Assembly: GCF_009827545.1 (NCBI RefSeq)
Contig: NZ_WTYS01000001.1
Span: 558,001-622,000, forward strand
Length of the DNA stretch: 64,000 bases
Direction: 5' to 3'
DNA from: Pontixanthobacter gangjinensis
Lineage (GTDB): Bacteria; Pseudomonadota; Alphaproteobacteria; Sphingomonadales; Sphingomonadaceae
Shown: piece by piece, positions 17,360-26,739 of the stretch
Numbering within the stretch: position 1 is the first letter of the stretch
Layout of the letters: every line of letters starts with the position of its first letter
The notes under the pieces: model-generated
Seen by the model: only the letters and a program-made list of their open reading frames with translations
Database searches by the model: none
Told to the model about the DNA's origin: nothing
Made by a program: the position numbers and the translations under genes

Positions 17360-18264
17360 CAAATGCACTCCAGCGGCGGGTGGAGGTGAATTTAGGCGCA
17401 TCAGTGCACCCATCAGTTGGGGCGTTTGCGAAGAAGTTGGCAGTGCAAGAGTGTGCCGAAGCAGCGCTATTCTATGGCTCAAATTTGCGAACCGGGGAAT
17501 TGGAGGGGGTGCTTGACTTTTACCTGCTCAAACCAGGGCCGCAGCAAGAGCGGATATGGCCGCGTGTCGGCTACCATGAATGGACGTATGACGGGATTGA
17601 GCTGCGCGCGAAAGTCGCCGTGATGTCGGCCGAAGCTTTTCTTAAAGCCGCTGCCGGTGAGCTAAAGGACACCACGATCTGGGCGCGGTTTGTGCAACCC
17701 AGCGCATTGGTTTGGTGTTCTGGCGAACAATCACGTCAGCGGATTGTCCAGAGCGTCTGCGCCGCGGCGGAAACGGCATCGCGACTGGCTGTTGCGCTTG
17801 GTCCCGAGACCGGAATTGAGGACGAATATTGGCGCTCGCTATTTCAAGCGACCTACAAGGCCGAATTTCGGGTGGAGAAATCTGGCCGCGAGGATTCAAT
17901 CCTGTCGTTGAACCGGCACCATTTTACGGGGCTGCTTTCCTCCGCACTAGCCGCACAAAAGATCGAATTTTCAGAAACCGGCGGCATAATTGAACCGAAG
18001 ATGCCCGACAAACAGAAACAGGGCATCCAGCGCTGGTGGAGGTCACGGCAACGCTTGGGCAAGCCGCTCAATGTTATCCGGCTGATCAAAGCTAGCACCA
18101 CCTTTGATGGTGCGGCGCGTTATGCGGCATGGAAGGTGGAGCGACATACTGGTGTGCCGGTTGAGCTTACGCCATGGCGCGAAAAACACCCGATCCTCGC
18201 CGCGCCGGGTGTATTGTTCAAAATCTGGCGCGCGCGCCGAAGAAGTTCTGGCCTAAAGGGCTAG
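17356..18264 (+). CDS. Tam41-like nucleotidyltransferase-fold protein (possible CDP-diacylglycerol synthase)
   Basis: A 302-aa protein without signal peptide. Residues about 35-55 (ALFYGSNLRTGELEGVLDFYLL) show a nucleotidyltransferase GS motif followed by a D-x-Y/D-type strand. Further on, ELRAKVAVMSAEAFLKAA and TIWARFVQPSALVW follow the order seen in the mitochondrial Tam41/MMP37 family (YGVVS...D...W...Y.AGRL.KP). Tam41 makes CDP-diacylglycerol from phosphatidic acid and CTP. The four-base overlap with a lipid kinase gene that would make phosphatidic acid fits that role. The family call is from remembered motif order, not a search. Otherwise it would be a generic nucleotidyltransferase-like protein. 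Confidence 0.55.
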   Translation: MTNALQRRVEVNLGASVHPSVGAFAKKLAVQECAEAALFYGSNLRTGELEGVLDFYLLKPGPQQERIWPRVGYHEWTYDGIELRAKVAVMSAEAFLKAAAGELKDTTIWARFVQPSALVWCSGEQSRQRIVQSVCAAAETASRLAVALGPETGIEDEYWRSLFQATYKAEFRVEKSGREDSILSLNRHHFTGLLSSALAAQKIEFSETGGIIEPKMPDKQKQGIQRWWRSRQRLGKPLNVIRLIKASTTFDGAARYAAWKVERHTGVPVELTPWREKHPILAAPGVLFKIWRARRRSSGLKG

Positions 18265-18276
18265 GGCCCAATCAGA

Positions 18277-18789
18277 TCACATATATTTCATGTCGATCGT
18301 GATCGCTTTGACGCCTTCACCGACACTAAAGCGTGTTTTGGTGTAGCTCGGCTTCCCAAGGTTCCAGATATTGATGCTGGGATTGTTCGACATGCCGCCG
18401 CCATCCTTGGAAAGATCGGTTTTGCCATTGCCGTTCTTGTCGTGGCGCACGGCAATACCGTAGGTTCCGGGGCCGGATACGGGAATACAAAAAGTCATCG
18501 TTCCGGATATTGCGGAGGCCTCGATCCGGCTCAGCCAGCGGCCCGATACGAGCCAATCAGCTTTGATACCCTTATAGGCTTGCACGCGGATTTTGCCGGT
18601 GGATGCTTCAATGCCTCGCACAGTCACCTTCACTGCTGAACTGGACGAGGGGGAGCATTTCGATAAATCATTGGTGATTTTCTGACGATATTGGGCGTAC
18701 GCAGGCGCCGCAATAGCGGCGCTGCCGAGCATCATAGCAATCAGCCCCAGCTTGATGGCGGTCGAATTCAAAGATGTGCTCATCGTCAT
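18277..18789 (-). CDS. Secreted DUF2141-domain protein
   Basis: A protein of about 170 aa with an N-terminal signal peptide (KLGLIAMMLGSAAIAAPAYA, cleavage after AYA). The mature part has the DUF2141 pattern: VKVTVRGIEASTGKIRVQAY, then a G-x-YGIAVRHDKNGNGKTDL stretch with HD-x-NGNG-x-D, and a final GGGMSNNP segment. The HD-NGNG-D loop looks suited to calcium. The frame is open to 18819, and ATG 18789 or 18783 is the more likely start. The family is periplasmic or surface-exposed and has no known function. The gene is convergent with the Tam41-like gene, 12 bases apart. Confidence 0.85.
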   Translation of the reverse strand: MTMSTSLNSTAIKLGLIAMMLGSAAIAAPAYAQYRQKITNDLSKCSPSSSSAVKVTVRGIEASTGKIRVQAYKGIKADWLVSGRWLSRIEASAISGTMTFCIPVSGPGTYGIAVRHDKNGNGKTDLSKDGGGMSNNPSINIWNLGKPSYTKTRFSVGEGVKAITIDMKYM

Positions 18790-18955
18790 AATCAATTTCC
18801 AGCAGCGCATATGGCGCAAATTTCACAGAGTATGGCCAGAGGAAGTGTGCTGCCTGTATCGGCTGACTGCCCCAAACCTTGCCCCGTTTCTTAAGCGTTT
18901 GGCCTAAGCGCCCTGAATTTCGGCTGAATTTGACTCATGACCTAGCTTAATCCGC

Positions 18956-20851
18956 TCACAGTTCATTGCTGCCTTCAGCGATGCCTATGAATTGCGCAGC
19001 GAGAATTGCTTGAGGGATGGCGAACATGCGCGGCCATTCGCGATCGATGTCGAAGGCCTGATGCTTGGGCCAATCCTGAAGCAAACCTGTAATCCGGTCA
19101 ATATCGAGAATTTCAGACAGAACCGGATGGCCGCGCATGGTCTCACACGCTGCAATCATCGCCTTTCGCTCACGCCCCATGCGGGCAATCCAGTCGATGT
19201 TGTGCTGACCGTAATTGCTGTTCAGCCTCTGGTTCTCGGGCAGACGGCCTTTCGCCATTCTGCGCGCCAACCGCCGCTCTTTGCCGCCGCTGGCAAATTG
19301 CCGGGTCGGCATTCCGACGCAAAACTCGATTAACGGGCGGTAGGCAGTAATGTCACGCCTGCGCACACCGTAGAGCTGTTCGAATGCCAGACCGATATCC
19401 GCTCCCGCACCATCTTCGCCGGCATGATCGGCGCATGCTGTTTCGATGCGTGAGCTTGGTGTCGAATAATTGTTCAGGCCCGCGGTTCTGTCCTGAAGCC
19501 TGGCCCGTTCGCGGTGTGAAAGAAGGGCGGCTTTGCTGAGAGGGGTCAGCAGGGCGAGCATATCTCTGCGCGGCGGATGGAACGCGCCCCGAATGCGGTT
19601 TTGGACGCCGGTTGGCAGCTGCGGCAAAACCGACAGGCTGAGCATTTTGCGCAAGAGCGACCTATTGTCTCCGGGGCGATTTTTCAGGAGCGATACCAGC
19701 TCTCGCCAATTCCCTTTGCGTGCATATTCGACATAGGCCCAGCGCCCGTCATTGCTAAAGCTTTGATTGGCAAGATCGGCGTTTAGCAGCCAGTCAACTC
19801 CCAGCGCCTTCGCTTTGGAAAAGACACCGTGATACATGCCCATATTGGCGAGGCCGGGCGCAAAATAAAGCATGGCAGAGGCCATCTCTCGGGATTTGTA
19901 CGCAAACCCGCCTTGCGCCGGATCGGCGAAATGTGGATGGATGCGCGGGTACATCTCGGCAAATTTCTTAACCAATAGAGATTCATCACCCATCACACCT
20001 GCCATGGTCCTACCGTCCCAATCGGGGTCCGGGGTGAATGTAATCGTGTCGAGTGGGGTGTTGGGAGGCAGGGCATCAAGCAGTGCAGTCGCCGCGAGCG
20101 GAGAGTCGAGCCCTCCTGATAGAGCCAGTCCGGGCTTCTTGACCGAACGAACAGCTTCGCGCGCAGCATCATCCAGCAATTCACGCGCGCCCTCGACATA
20201 GTCTTCGTCGCGGGCAAACCGAACCGGCTTAATCGCAGTCAGGTCATACCATTTGCGCTGCGTGACAGATTGATGATTTATCGTAACCGCGTGCCCAAGG
20301 CTGACCCGCGCTATGTTTTTGTAACAGGTGTCAATCGAGCCATGACTGCCCGCCGCGGCGAGTTGATCGATCAGCCCGTTATAATCGACTTCCTTCGCCA
20401 CACCCGAAGCGAACAACACCCGTAATAAGGGCGATGCGATGATGCGCCTTTCATCTTGCGCAAAATATAGCGGCGGTGCGTCCCAGGCCGAACGTGACAG
20501 TCGCAGCGCGCCTCCAGGCAAGCGGGCTATAGCGGCGTAATTGCCCGACAGATGATTGTCGGCCTCCTCGCCCCACCGCTCCAGCGCTGCTGCATAAAGC
20601 GCGGCTGGCGATGCATTCTCAAGGCCGAAATCGCGGGCAAGAATGGTGCCATTGTCAATCCACCCGTGCAAGACAGCTGAACAAGGAGCTGATGGAGCAA
20701 GGGCCTCCGTCCGGGTAAGGGCTTCTGCAAAAAAGCCGGTCTTTCCAGCTTCGCTTCGCACAAATGTCCCGCCAAAGCCGCCCAGCGCGTCGATTATCGC
20801 CTGATCGGGCCGGCGAATATCAGCGATCCAAGGGTGCCAGGCAGCAATCAA
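18956..20851 (-). CDS. Asparagine synthetase-like cyclase of the lasso-peptide type
   Basis: A 631-aa protein with an N-terminal glutaminase-like domain lacking the catalytic Cys2 (it starts M-I-A-A-W). An asparagine-synthetase domain follows whose pyrophosphate loop is LALSGGLDSPLAATALL (about 245-260). This architecture, together with a PqqD-type neighbour, is that of lasso peptide C proteins. They adenylate an Asp or Glu side chain and close the macrolactam ring. The start is TTG at 20851, preceded by AGGGG at about the right distance. Upstream on the same strand lie a 43-aa precursor candidate and the RRE protein. No B2 leader peptidase gene is adjacent. It could instead be an amidotransferase for another small product. 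Confidence 0.75.
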   Translation of the reverse strand: MIAAWHPWIADIRRPDQAIIDALGGFGGTFVRSEAGKTGFFAEALTRTEALAPSAPCSAVLHGWIDNGTILARDFGLENASPAALYAAALERWGEEADNHLSGNYAAIARLPGGALRLSRSAWDAPPLYFAQDERRIIASPLLRVLFASGVAKEVDYNGLIDQLAAAGSHGSIDTCYKNIARVSLGHAVTINHQSVTQRKWYDLTAIKPVRFARDEDYVEGARELLDDAAREAVRSVKKPGLALSGGLDSPLAATALLDALPPNTPLDTITFTPDPDWDGRTMAGVMGDESLLVKKFAEMYPRIHPHFADPAQGGFAYKSREMASAMLYFAPGLANMGMYHGVFSKAKALGVDWLLNADLANQSFSNDGRWAYVEYARKGNWRELVSLLKNRPGDNRSLLRKMLSLSVLPQLPTGVQNRIRGAFHPPRRDMLALLTPLSKAALLSHRERARLQDRTAGLNNYSTPSSRIETACADHAGEDGAGADIGLAFEQLYGVRRRDITAYRPLIEFCVGMPTRQFASGGKERRLARRMAKGRLPENQRLNSNYGQHNIDWIARMGRERKAMIAACETMRGHPVLSEILDIDRITGLLQDWPKHQAFDIDREWPRMFAIPQAILAAQFIGIAEGSNEL

Positions 20852-20890
20852 ACTATCACGGCCCCTAAGCCTGCAATATCGATAATCCGA

Positions 20891-21022
20891 TCAGGATTTA
20901 TTCCGCGAAGCTGCCTGCGGTCCGACAGGAACCGGGCGGCCCGCCACATCAGACAGCGATCCGATATGGTCAAGCTTGGGCGCTGTCCACTCGGGAATAT
21001 TTGCCTGTTGCGGCGATTTCAT
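20891..21022 (-). CDS. Candidate RiPP/lasso-like precursor peptide (43 aa)
   Basis: A 43-aa open frame lies between the RRE gene and the cyclase gene on the same strand. It starts ATG at 21022 with AGGA about ten bases upstream. Residues 12-21 read WTAPKLDHIG. This matches the conserved leader pattern Y-x-x-P-x-L-x3-G that the RRE of lasso systems recognises, with Trp for Tyr. The rest, SLSDVAGRPVPVGPQ and then AASRNKS, would hold the core. Two usual features are missing: the Thr at position -2 of the core (Ala is there) and an Asp or Glu at ring position 7-9. It is therefore a diverged or degenerate precursor, or the precursor of a different modification. Confidence 0.55.
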   Translation of the reverse strand: MKSPQQANIPEWTAPKLDHIGSLSDVAGRPVPVGPQAASRNKS

Positions 21023-21085
21023 AAGGCCCGTCCTGAATTCATCTTTAAAGAATTACCTGATTTCGAGTATCATTGCAATTTTATG

Positions 21086-21352
21086 TTACCGCTTGCTGAT
21101 CAATCCGGCTTCCGTAATCTCGGTTAGAAACCTGTCCATATCGGGCTGAATGCTGGCTGCATCCTTGTGATAAATGCTGCCCAGCTCCTCCGCGATGCCT
21201 TCCGCTTCGCGCTCACCGTCAATTAACTTCCAAATCGCGCGGCCGGTACCTTTTACGGAGAACATCTGGCCGCTTGCAAGCGATACGATGATTGTTTCAT
21301 CATCGACATCGGTTTCGATTAGATCTGACAAGGCTTTACATATTATGGTCAT
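21086..21352 (-). CDS. PqqD-family RRE protein (lasso B1-like)
   Basis: An 88-aa PqqD-type RiPP recognition element. It begins at ATG 21352 (MTIICKALSD), although the frame is open to 21511. The sequence runs VDDETIIVSLASGQMFSVKGTGRAIWKLIDGER, then an EELGSIYHKD helix and a final DMDRFLTEITEAGLI helix. This is the winged-helix order of PqqD and lasso B1 proteins, in which the third strand and helix hold the leader peptide. It is the first gene of a minus-strand set with the 43-aa peptide and the cyclase. It is divergent from rpe, whose start is 131 bases away. Confidence 0.8.
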   Translation of the reverse strand: MTIICKALSDLIETDVDDETIIVSLASGQMFSVKGTGRAIWKLIDGEREAEGIAEELGSIYHKDAASIQPDMDRFLTEITEAGLISKR

Positions 21353-21482
21353 AGAAACGCTCGTTACCTTGCGATAGCGCTCTAGAAAAGCTGACCAGTG
21401 TGGAAAAACCCCTTGCCTGCGCTTGTGGGCGCGACTCGCGCCATCTAGGCGGAAGGATGTCCTGCAAAGAAGCATTGTAATC

Positions 21483-22145
21483 ATGGCTCCACCGCTGATC
21501 TCCCCATCCATCCTGTCGGCCGATTTTGCTCGCCTGGGCGAAGAGGTGCGCGCAATCGATGAAGCTGGTTGTGACTGGATTCATGTCGATGTGATGGACG
21601 GCCATTATGTGCCAAATATTACGATCGGCCCGGCAGTTGTAAAAGCTTTGCGGCCGCACACGAAGAAAATCTTCGATGTGCATTTGATGATCAGCCCCGT
21701 TGATAGCTATCTCGAAGAATTTGCCGCCGCGGGCGCGGATATCATCACTGTCCATCCAGAGGCTGGCGCGCATACCCACCGGACTGTCCAGGCGATTCAG
21801 GCGCTGGGCAAGAAGGCTGGCGTCTCGCTCAATCCGGGAACCCCGGAAGCCGCGCTTCAATATTTGATAGACGATATTGACCTGGTGCTGGTGATGAGCG
21901 TGAACCCGGGCTTCGGCGGGCAGAGCTTCATTGCGAGCCAGCTGCGCAAGATTGAGGCTATCCGCAAAATGATCGATGCCACAGGCCGCGACATTCATTT
22001 GGAAGTTGATGGCGGCGTAAATGCTGAAACCGCACGGCAATGTGTTGACGCGGGGGCCGATGTGCTGGTTGCAGGGTCAGCTACATTCAAAGGCGGCCCC
22101 GCCCAGTATGCCGCGAATATCGCCGCGCTGAAAGGCGAAGGGTAA
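21483..22145 (+). CDS. rpe: Ribulose-phosphate 3-epimerase
   Basis: A 220-aa TIM-barrel enzyme that interconverts ribulose 5-phosphate and xylulose 5-phosphate in the pentose phosphate and Calvin pathways. Diagnostic stretches are [57 protein letters not shown] and [12 protein letters not shown]. These supply the metal His and Asp residues and the phosphate-binding loop VAGSATF near the end. The frame is open from 21423, and I chose ATG 21483 ([10 protein letters not shown]) because family sequence starts there. Its stop TAA overlaps the ATG of the heparinase-family gene by one base (TAATG). Confidence 0.95.
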   Translation: MAPPLISPSILSADFARLGEEVRAIDEAGCDWIHVDVMDGHYVPNITIGPAVVKALRPHTKKIFDVHLMISPVDSYLEEFAAAGADIITVHPEAGAHTHRTVQAIQALGKKAGVSLNPGTPEAALQYLIDDIDLVLVMSVNPGFGGQSFIASQLRKIEAIRKMIDATGRDIHLEVDGGVNAETARQCVDAGADVLVAGSATFKGGPAQYAANIAALKGEG

Positions 22146-24109
22146 TGGACCAGGCGCCAGCCAGAACAGGAGAATTTTCCGCGACTGATTCCGATACTGG
22201 AACCAATACTGTCGCAGACGTTGCTCCCGTTTCTAGCGTCGTCAACCGTGACGTCCATAACCGCAAGGTCCGCAGCCAGATGGCCATTCCCTTTGACACG
22301 CAGGATGTCGGGGGTGGCGATGCGTTGATTATGGGTGAGAGCGCTGCACATTCAGCGAAGCGAGAGACGCTTGAGCCTGGCCGTGCACTGGTCATTTCCG
22401 ATTTTGCCCCGCCTTCGACCAGCGCGGGTGAGCGCCTGATTCGCTTTGCTTACCGGATGGGAATGTCGGCCTCGACTCTGAGCGCGCCATTTTCAAAACC
22501 CGCCAAGCCAAGATTGCTGGGTACGGTGGAATCCCCGCTTTTGGGCGAACGCGCAGCAGGCGTCGCATTGCGGACTGGCCATTTCCTTGTCCACGGTGTC
22601 AAAGCCCCGATAACGCAGATGGATTTCTCTCCCACAGCGCGCTTAACGCCGCCGTTCGACAAGGTCATCCACGGCTTTTCATGGCTTCGCGATTTGGCTT
22701 CTTCTGCGCCGCGCGAACAATGCACCGCCACCGCAGAGCGTGTGCTGGCTGCGTGGCTGGCCGTCAATTCCAAGCCGGGCAAAAGCACACCGTGGAATGT
22801 CGAACATGTCGGCCACCGATTGCTGAACTGGCTGGTTCACGCGCCGCTCATTCTTTCGGGCAAAGACGCCAAATTGCGTGGCCAGACATTGGAGGCGATG
22901 TCCGATACGGCGCGCTGGCTTGATCGCAATGTATCCAAGGCGAATGATCGTTCGGGCGAAGTTGCTGGCTGGTGTGCCATTGTTGCTGCCGGATTGCTCC
23001 TTCCCGAAGGTAGGCCGCGCCGCCTGTTTGGTGAAGCGGGCCTGATCCGCGCTTTGGGTGAATTGGTCGCTGATGATGGCGGAGTGCTTTCGCGCAGCCC
23101 CCTGGCGCAAATGGACGCGATTGCGCTGCTGGTCGATTTGTCAGCCTGCTACCGTGCCCGCGATATGGACCCACCCGAGGCGCTTGGCACCATGCTTGAT
23201 TTGCTGGTCCCGCCGCTGCTTTCGCTGATCCATTCGGATGGCGGGCTCGGGAGCTGGCAAGGTGCAGGCGCGGTTCGTGCCGACCGGCTTGCAGCCTTGA
23301 TCGATGCAAGCGGAGTGCGGGCCCGACCGCTTAAAGATGTCCGTCAATGGGGCTACCAGCGCGTTGCGGGCAACAAGACCACGCTGATATTCGACGCTGC
23401 CCCTCCGCCCCTTTCGCGCAATGCAAGGGCGGGTAGCGCATCGACGTTGGCGTTTGAACTATGCGCGCAAGGACAGCGAATTATCGTCAATTGCGGCGGC
23501 GCAGCTTTTGGTGGTGGTCAGGTTCCGGCACGGATCGAACAAGGGCTTCGTGCCACTGCTGCTCATTCGACATTGACGCTTGATGATGCCAATTCCACCG
23601 CTGTCCATATTAACGGAAAATTGGGTGCAGGCGTTAATGAGGTTGAGGTCGACCGCAGAAGCCAGAGGCTTAAGCAAGGTCTGGCGGCACGTATCGAAGC
23701 CAGCCATGATGGCTATGCCGCCCGGTATGGGCTGACCCACCGCCGCGTACTGATTATGCGCGAGGATGGCAGCGAATTGCGCGGCGAGGATTTGCTGGTT
23801 CCGACCGGCAAGAAAGGCAAAAATGGCAAGATCGGTTTTGCCATCCGCTTCCATATTGGCCGCGGCATAGAAATTGGCCTTTCGGAAGACAAGAAAGGTG
23901 CTGGACTGGCTTTGCCCGATGGCACCTATTGGCAATTCCGCATGGCTGCCGGCAGCGGCACTGGCAGCGAAAGCGGCGAATTGAAAATTGAAGAAAGCAT
24001 GTGGGTTGACGGCAATGGCCGCCCGCATCCGATCCAGCAATTGGTCGTTCAGGGTATGACATCGCGCAGCGGGGGAAGTTTCTCCTGGCTGCTCAAAAAA
24101 ATGGGATAG
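22145..24109 (+). CDS. Heparinase II/III-family protein
   Basis: A 654-aa protein. The first hundred residues are low in conservation and rich in Ser/Thr/Asp. An alpha-toroid region (about 190-400, WNVEHVGHRLLNWLVHAPLI) and a C-terminal beta-sandwich of the heparinase II/III type follow (HSTLTLDDANSTAVH, with RIEASHDGYAARYGLTHRR-type sequence). No signal peptide is evident. Members are polysaccharide lyases, but the bacterial branch found between rpe and purH has no proven substrate and may act on cell-wall or exopolysaccharide. It is coupled to rpe by a TAATG overlap and is followed nine bases later by purH, so all three are probably one transcript. Confidence 0.85.
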   Translation: MDQAPARTGEFSATDSDTGTNTVADVAPVSSVVNRDVHNRKVRSQMAIPFDTQDVGGGDALIMGESAAHSAKRETLEPGRALVISDFAPPSTSAGERLIRFAYRMGMSASTLSAPFSKPAKPRLLGTVESPLLGERAAGVALRTGHFLVHGVKAPITQMDFSPTARLTPPFDKVIHGFSWLRDLASSAPREQCTATAERVLAAWLAVNSKPGKSTPWNVEHVGHRLLNWLVHAPLILSGKDAKLRGQTLEAMSDTARWLDRNVSKANDRSGEVAGWCAIVAAGLLLPEGRPRRLFGEAGLIRALGELVADDGGVLSRSPLAQMDAIALLVDLSACYRARDMDPPEALGTMLDLLVPPLLSLIHSDGGLGSWQGAGAVRADRLAALIDASGVRARPLKDVRQWGYQRVAGNKTTLIFDAAPPPLSRNARAGSASTLAFELCAQGQRIIVNCGGAAFGGGQVPARIEQGLRATAAHSTLTLDDANSTAVHINGKLGAGVNEVEVDRRSQRLKQGLAARIEASHDGYAARYGLTHRRVLIMREDGSELRGEDLLVPTGKKGKNGKIGFAIRFHIGRGIEIGLSEDKKGAGLALPDGTYWQFRMAAGSGTGSESGELKIEESMWVDGNGRPHPIQQLVVQGMTSRSGGSFSWLLKKMG

Positions 24110-24118
24110 TTTCGCATC

Positions 24119-25708
24119 ATGACTGACGTATCCATCAAACGGGCTCTGCTGTCAGTGTCCGACAAAAGCGGTTTGGCCGAATTGGGACAAGCGCTGTCGG
24201 CGCGCGGGGTGGAGCTGGTATCGACCGGTGGGACCGCGAAGGCTCTGCGCGAAGCAGGGCTTGAGGTCAAAGACGTATCCGACCTGACCGGCTTTCCCGA
24301 AATGATGGATGGCCGGGTTAAAACGCTTCACCCAATGGTCCATGGCGGGTTGCTTGCCGTGCGCGATAATCCTGAACATGCAGCGGCTATGGCAGCTCAT
24401 TCTATCGGTGCGATAGACCTCGTTGTGGTCAATCTCTATCCCTTTGAGGCCACTGTCATGCGCGGCGCCTCGCGCGACGAGATTATCGAAAACATCGACA
24501 TCGGCGGACCGAGCATGGTGCGTTCTGCTGCCAAGAACCATCAGTTTGTGACCATAGTGACCGATCCCGAAGATTACGCGGCGCTTACCTCGGAATTGGA
24601 GGGCAGCGGCGGCGCGACGTCGCTCGAATTCCGCAAGAAAATGGCGGCCAAGGCGTTCGCTGCCACTGCCTCTTACGATTCGATGATCAGCCAATGGTTT
24701 GCCTTTGCCGACCAAGAGCAGACATTCCCCGATATGTTGGCGATTAACGGCAAGGCTCCTGTCGAGCTTCGTTATGGCGAAAATCCGCACCAGAAGGCGG
24801 CGCTCTACACTCCGGTAGGCCCGCACGCGAAGGGCATCGCGCAGGCGGAACAGCTTCAGGGTAAAGAGCTTAGCTATAACAATTACAATGACGCCGATGC
24901 AGCGCTGGAATTATGCGCTGAATTTGCGGGTGGCGATCCGGCAGTGGTGATAGTCAAACACGCCAACCCCTGCGGTGTGGCGCAGCGCGGCTCGCTGCTC
25001 GAAGCGTGGAACGAGGCTTTGGCCTGCGACAGTGTATCGGCGTTTGGCGGCATCGTGGCGGTTAATGTCCCGCTCGACGGGCCTACCGCAGAGGCGATTT
25101 GCGCGATCTTCACCGAAGTGGTCATTGCTCCTTCGGTCACTGACGAAGCCCGCGAAGCTTTTGCGAAGAAGAAGAATTTGCGCTTGCTAGTAACTGGCGA
25201 TCTGCCCGATCCGCGCCGAGGCGGACTGTCAATTAAGCCGATTACTGGCGGTTTGCTAGTCCAGAGCCGCGATAATGGTGCGATTACACCAGCCGATTTG
25301 AAAGTCGTCAGCGAACGCCAACCGACAGAGCAGGAATTGAAGGATTGCTTGTTCGCGTGGACCGTGTCGCGCCACGTAAAATCTAACGCCATCGTCTATG
25401 CCAAGGATGGCGCAACAGCCGGTATCGGCGCGGGCCAGATGAACCGCCGGGACAGTTCGCGCATTGCCGCCATGAAGGCGGCGGAAGCTGCTGAGAAATA
25501 TGGCTGGGATACCTCCCGTGCTGTCGGCAGTGCTGTTGCATCGGACGCTTTTTTCCCCTTCGCGGATGGCTTGCTTGCCGCCGCCGAAGCCGGCGCGACG
25601 GCGATCATTCAGCCGGGCGGTTCAATGCGTGACGATGAGGTGATCTCCGCCGCAAATGAAGCGGGTCTTGCAATGGTGTTCACCGGAATGCGACACTTCA
25701 GACATTGA
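24119..25708 (+). CDS. purH: Bifunctional AICAR transformylase/IMP cyclohydrolase
   Basis: A 529-aa enzyme that performs the last two steps of IMP synthesis in the cytoplasm. The N-terminal MGS-like cyclohydrolase domain (1-200) has [44 protein letters not shown] and [17 protein letters not shown]. The transformylase domain follows with [27 protein letters not shown] (catalytic Lys-His) and [26 protein letters not shown], ending [14 protein letters not shown]. Length and order are standard. Its ATG lies nine bases after the heparinase gene. A gap of 144 bases to the next small gene may hold a terminator or an internal promoter, but none stood out. Confidence 0.97.
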   Translation: MTDVSIKRALLSVSDKSGLAELGQALSARGVELVSTGGTAKALREAGLEVKDVSDLTGFPEMMDGRVKTLHPMVHGGLLAVRDNPEHAAAMAAHSIGAIDLVVVNLYPFEATVMRGASRDEIIENIDIGGPSMVRSAAKNHQFVTIVTDPEDYAALTSELEGSGGATSLEFRKKMAAKAFAATASYDSMISQWFAFADQEQTFPDMLAINGKAPVELRYGENPHQKAALYTPVGPHAKGIAQAEQLQGKELSYNNYNDADAALELCAEFAGGDPAVVIVKHANPCGVAQRGSLLEAWNEALACDSVSAFGGIVAVNVPLDGPTAEAICAIFTEVVIAPSVTDEAREAFAKKKNLRLLVTGDLPDPRRGGLSIKPITGGLLVQSRDNGAITPADLKVVSERQPTEQELKDCLFAWTVSRHVKSNAIVYAKDGATAGIGAGQMNRRDSSRIAAMKAAEAAEKYGWDTSRAVGSAVASDAFFPFADGLLAAAEAGATAIIQPGGSMRDDEVISAANEAGLAMVFTGMRHFRH

Positions 25709-25852
25709 TCTGGCACCCGGTTTTGTGATGGCGCTGAAACCTTTTGGCTGCTTCCAACGTATCTCAAACTGACAACGACGCGTTCACCAGACGGAAAGTC
25801 CTTCGGTCCTAGTGAGCACTCAACGACACAGTAGAGAATAAAGACAGCCGCT

Positions 25853-25990
25853 ATGAACTTTTTGAAATCGGACCTCTCGCGCAACTTTGCTATCGGCTTT
25901 GCCGTTGGCACTTTGATTGTCGTTTTCCAATTAAATCCTGACATCGCCAGTCAGTTGGTTCCCGATGCCATTGCAGCGACGGTCCGATGA
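25853..25990 (+). CDS. 45-aa single-pass membrane peptide coupled to msrA
   Basis: A short gene with ATG at 25853 and TGA at 25988-25990. The peptide has a basic-polar start ([11 protein letters not shown]), one hydrophobic segment ([16 protein letters not shown], about 12-27) and a polar tail. Its stop overlaps the msrA start by four bases (ATGA), the main support for it being translated. It may be a leader or coupling peptide, or a small membrane partner. No family is recognised. Confidence 0.6.
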   Translation: MNFLKSDLSRNFAIGFAVGTLIVVFQLNPDIASQLVPDAIAATVR

Positions 25991-26673
25991 GTATTTTGCA
26001 GCGCGCTTTGCTGCCCATTGCAGCCTTTGGACTGGTTCTGAGCGGCTGTCAGCAACCCGCCAGCGCGGCTGAAAATGTCGTTCTTGCGCCCGCCGCCAAG
26101 CAATTTGCCAATGAAGGCAGCGGTTTGAAAACCGCCATCTTTGCGGGTGGTTGCTTCTGGGGTGTCGAGGCCGTGTTCAGTCACGTCAAAGGAGTGACTA
26201 GCGCAGTTTCGGGCTATCACGGCGGCAACGCAGCCACCGCTACTTACGAACAGACCAACAGCGGCGTTACCGGCCATGCAGAAGCTGTGCGTGTCACTTA
26301 CGATCCAAAAGTCGTTCGCTATGACCAGCTTGTCCGCATTCTGTTTTCAGTGGTCGCCGACCCCACATTGCGCAATCGCCAAGGGCCGGACCGTGGCAGC
26401 CAATATCGTGCAGCGCTTGTTCCAGTGAACGCTGAACAGCGTAAAGTTGCGACGGCATATCTCGCGCAAATGGAGCAATCGGGCAGATGGGACCGCCCGA
26501 TCGTGACCAAGGTCGAAAGCTACCGGAAGTTTTATAAGGCCGAAGACTACCACCAGGATTTCGCCCTGAAGAACCCCCGCCACGGCTACATTGTCAGGTG
26601 GGACAAGCCGAAAGTGGCGGCTCTAAAGAGGCTCTATCCTCAGCATTATCGAGCAAACTTCGTCCGCAATTGA
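25987..26673 (+). CDS. msrA: Exported peptide-methionine (S)-S-oxide reductase (lipoprotein)
   Basis: A 228-aa MsrA that repairs S-methionine sulfoxide in proteins. The catalytic GCFWG motif (IFAGGCFWGVEAVF) lies near residue 55, followed by VSGYHGG, YEQTNSGVTGHAEAV and DRGSQYRAAL, all typical. A signal peptide with the lipobox VLSGC precedes the domain, so the enzyme should be a lipoprotein facing the periplasm. The C-terminal YHQDF is also conserved. It is coupled to the 45-aa peptide gene upstream. An exported MsrB is encoded at 57484, so the cell seems to have a full periplasmic methionine repair pair, encoded at separate loci. Confidence 0.95.
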   Translation: MSILQRALLPIAAFGLVLSGCQQPASAAENVVLAPAAKQFANEGSGLKTAIFAGGCFWGVEAVFSHVKGVTSAVSGYHGGNAATATYEQTNSGVTGHAEAVRVTYDPKVVRYDQLVRILFSVVADPTLRNRQGPDRGSQYRAALVPVNAEQRKVATAYLAQMEQSGRWDRPIVTKVESYRKFYKAEDYHQDFALKNPRHGYIVRWDKPKVAALKRLYPQHYRANFVRN

Positions 26674-26739
26674 GCCCCATGACACTACTTGGTTAGGGCA
26701 ATAGTGGAAACCTTCGCTGGCTGACGCTATATAGCCGTC

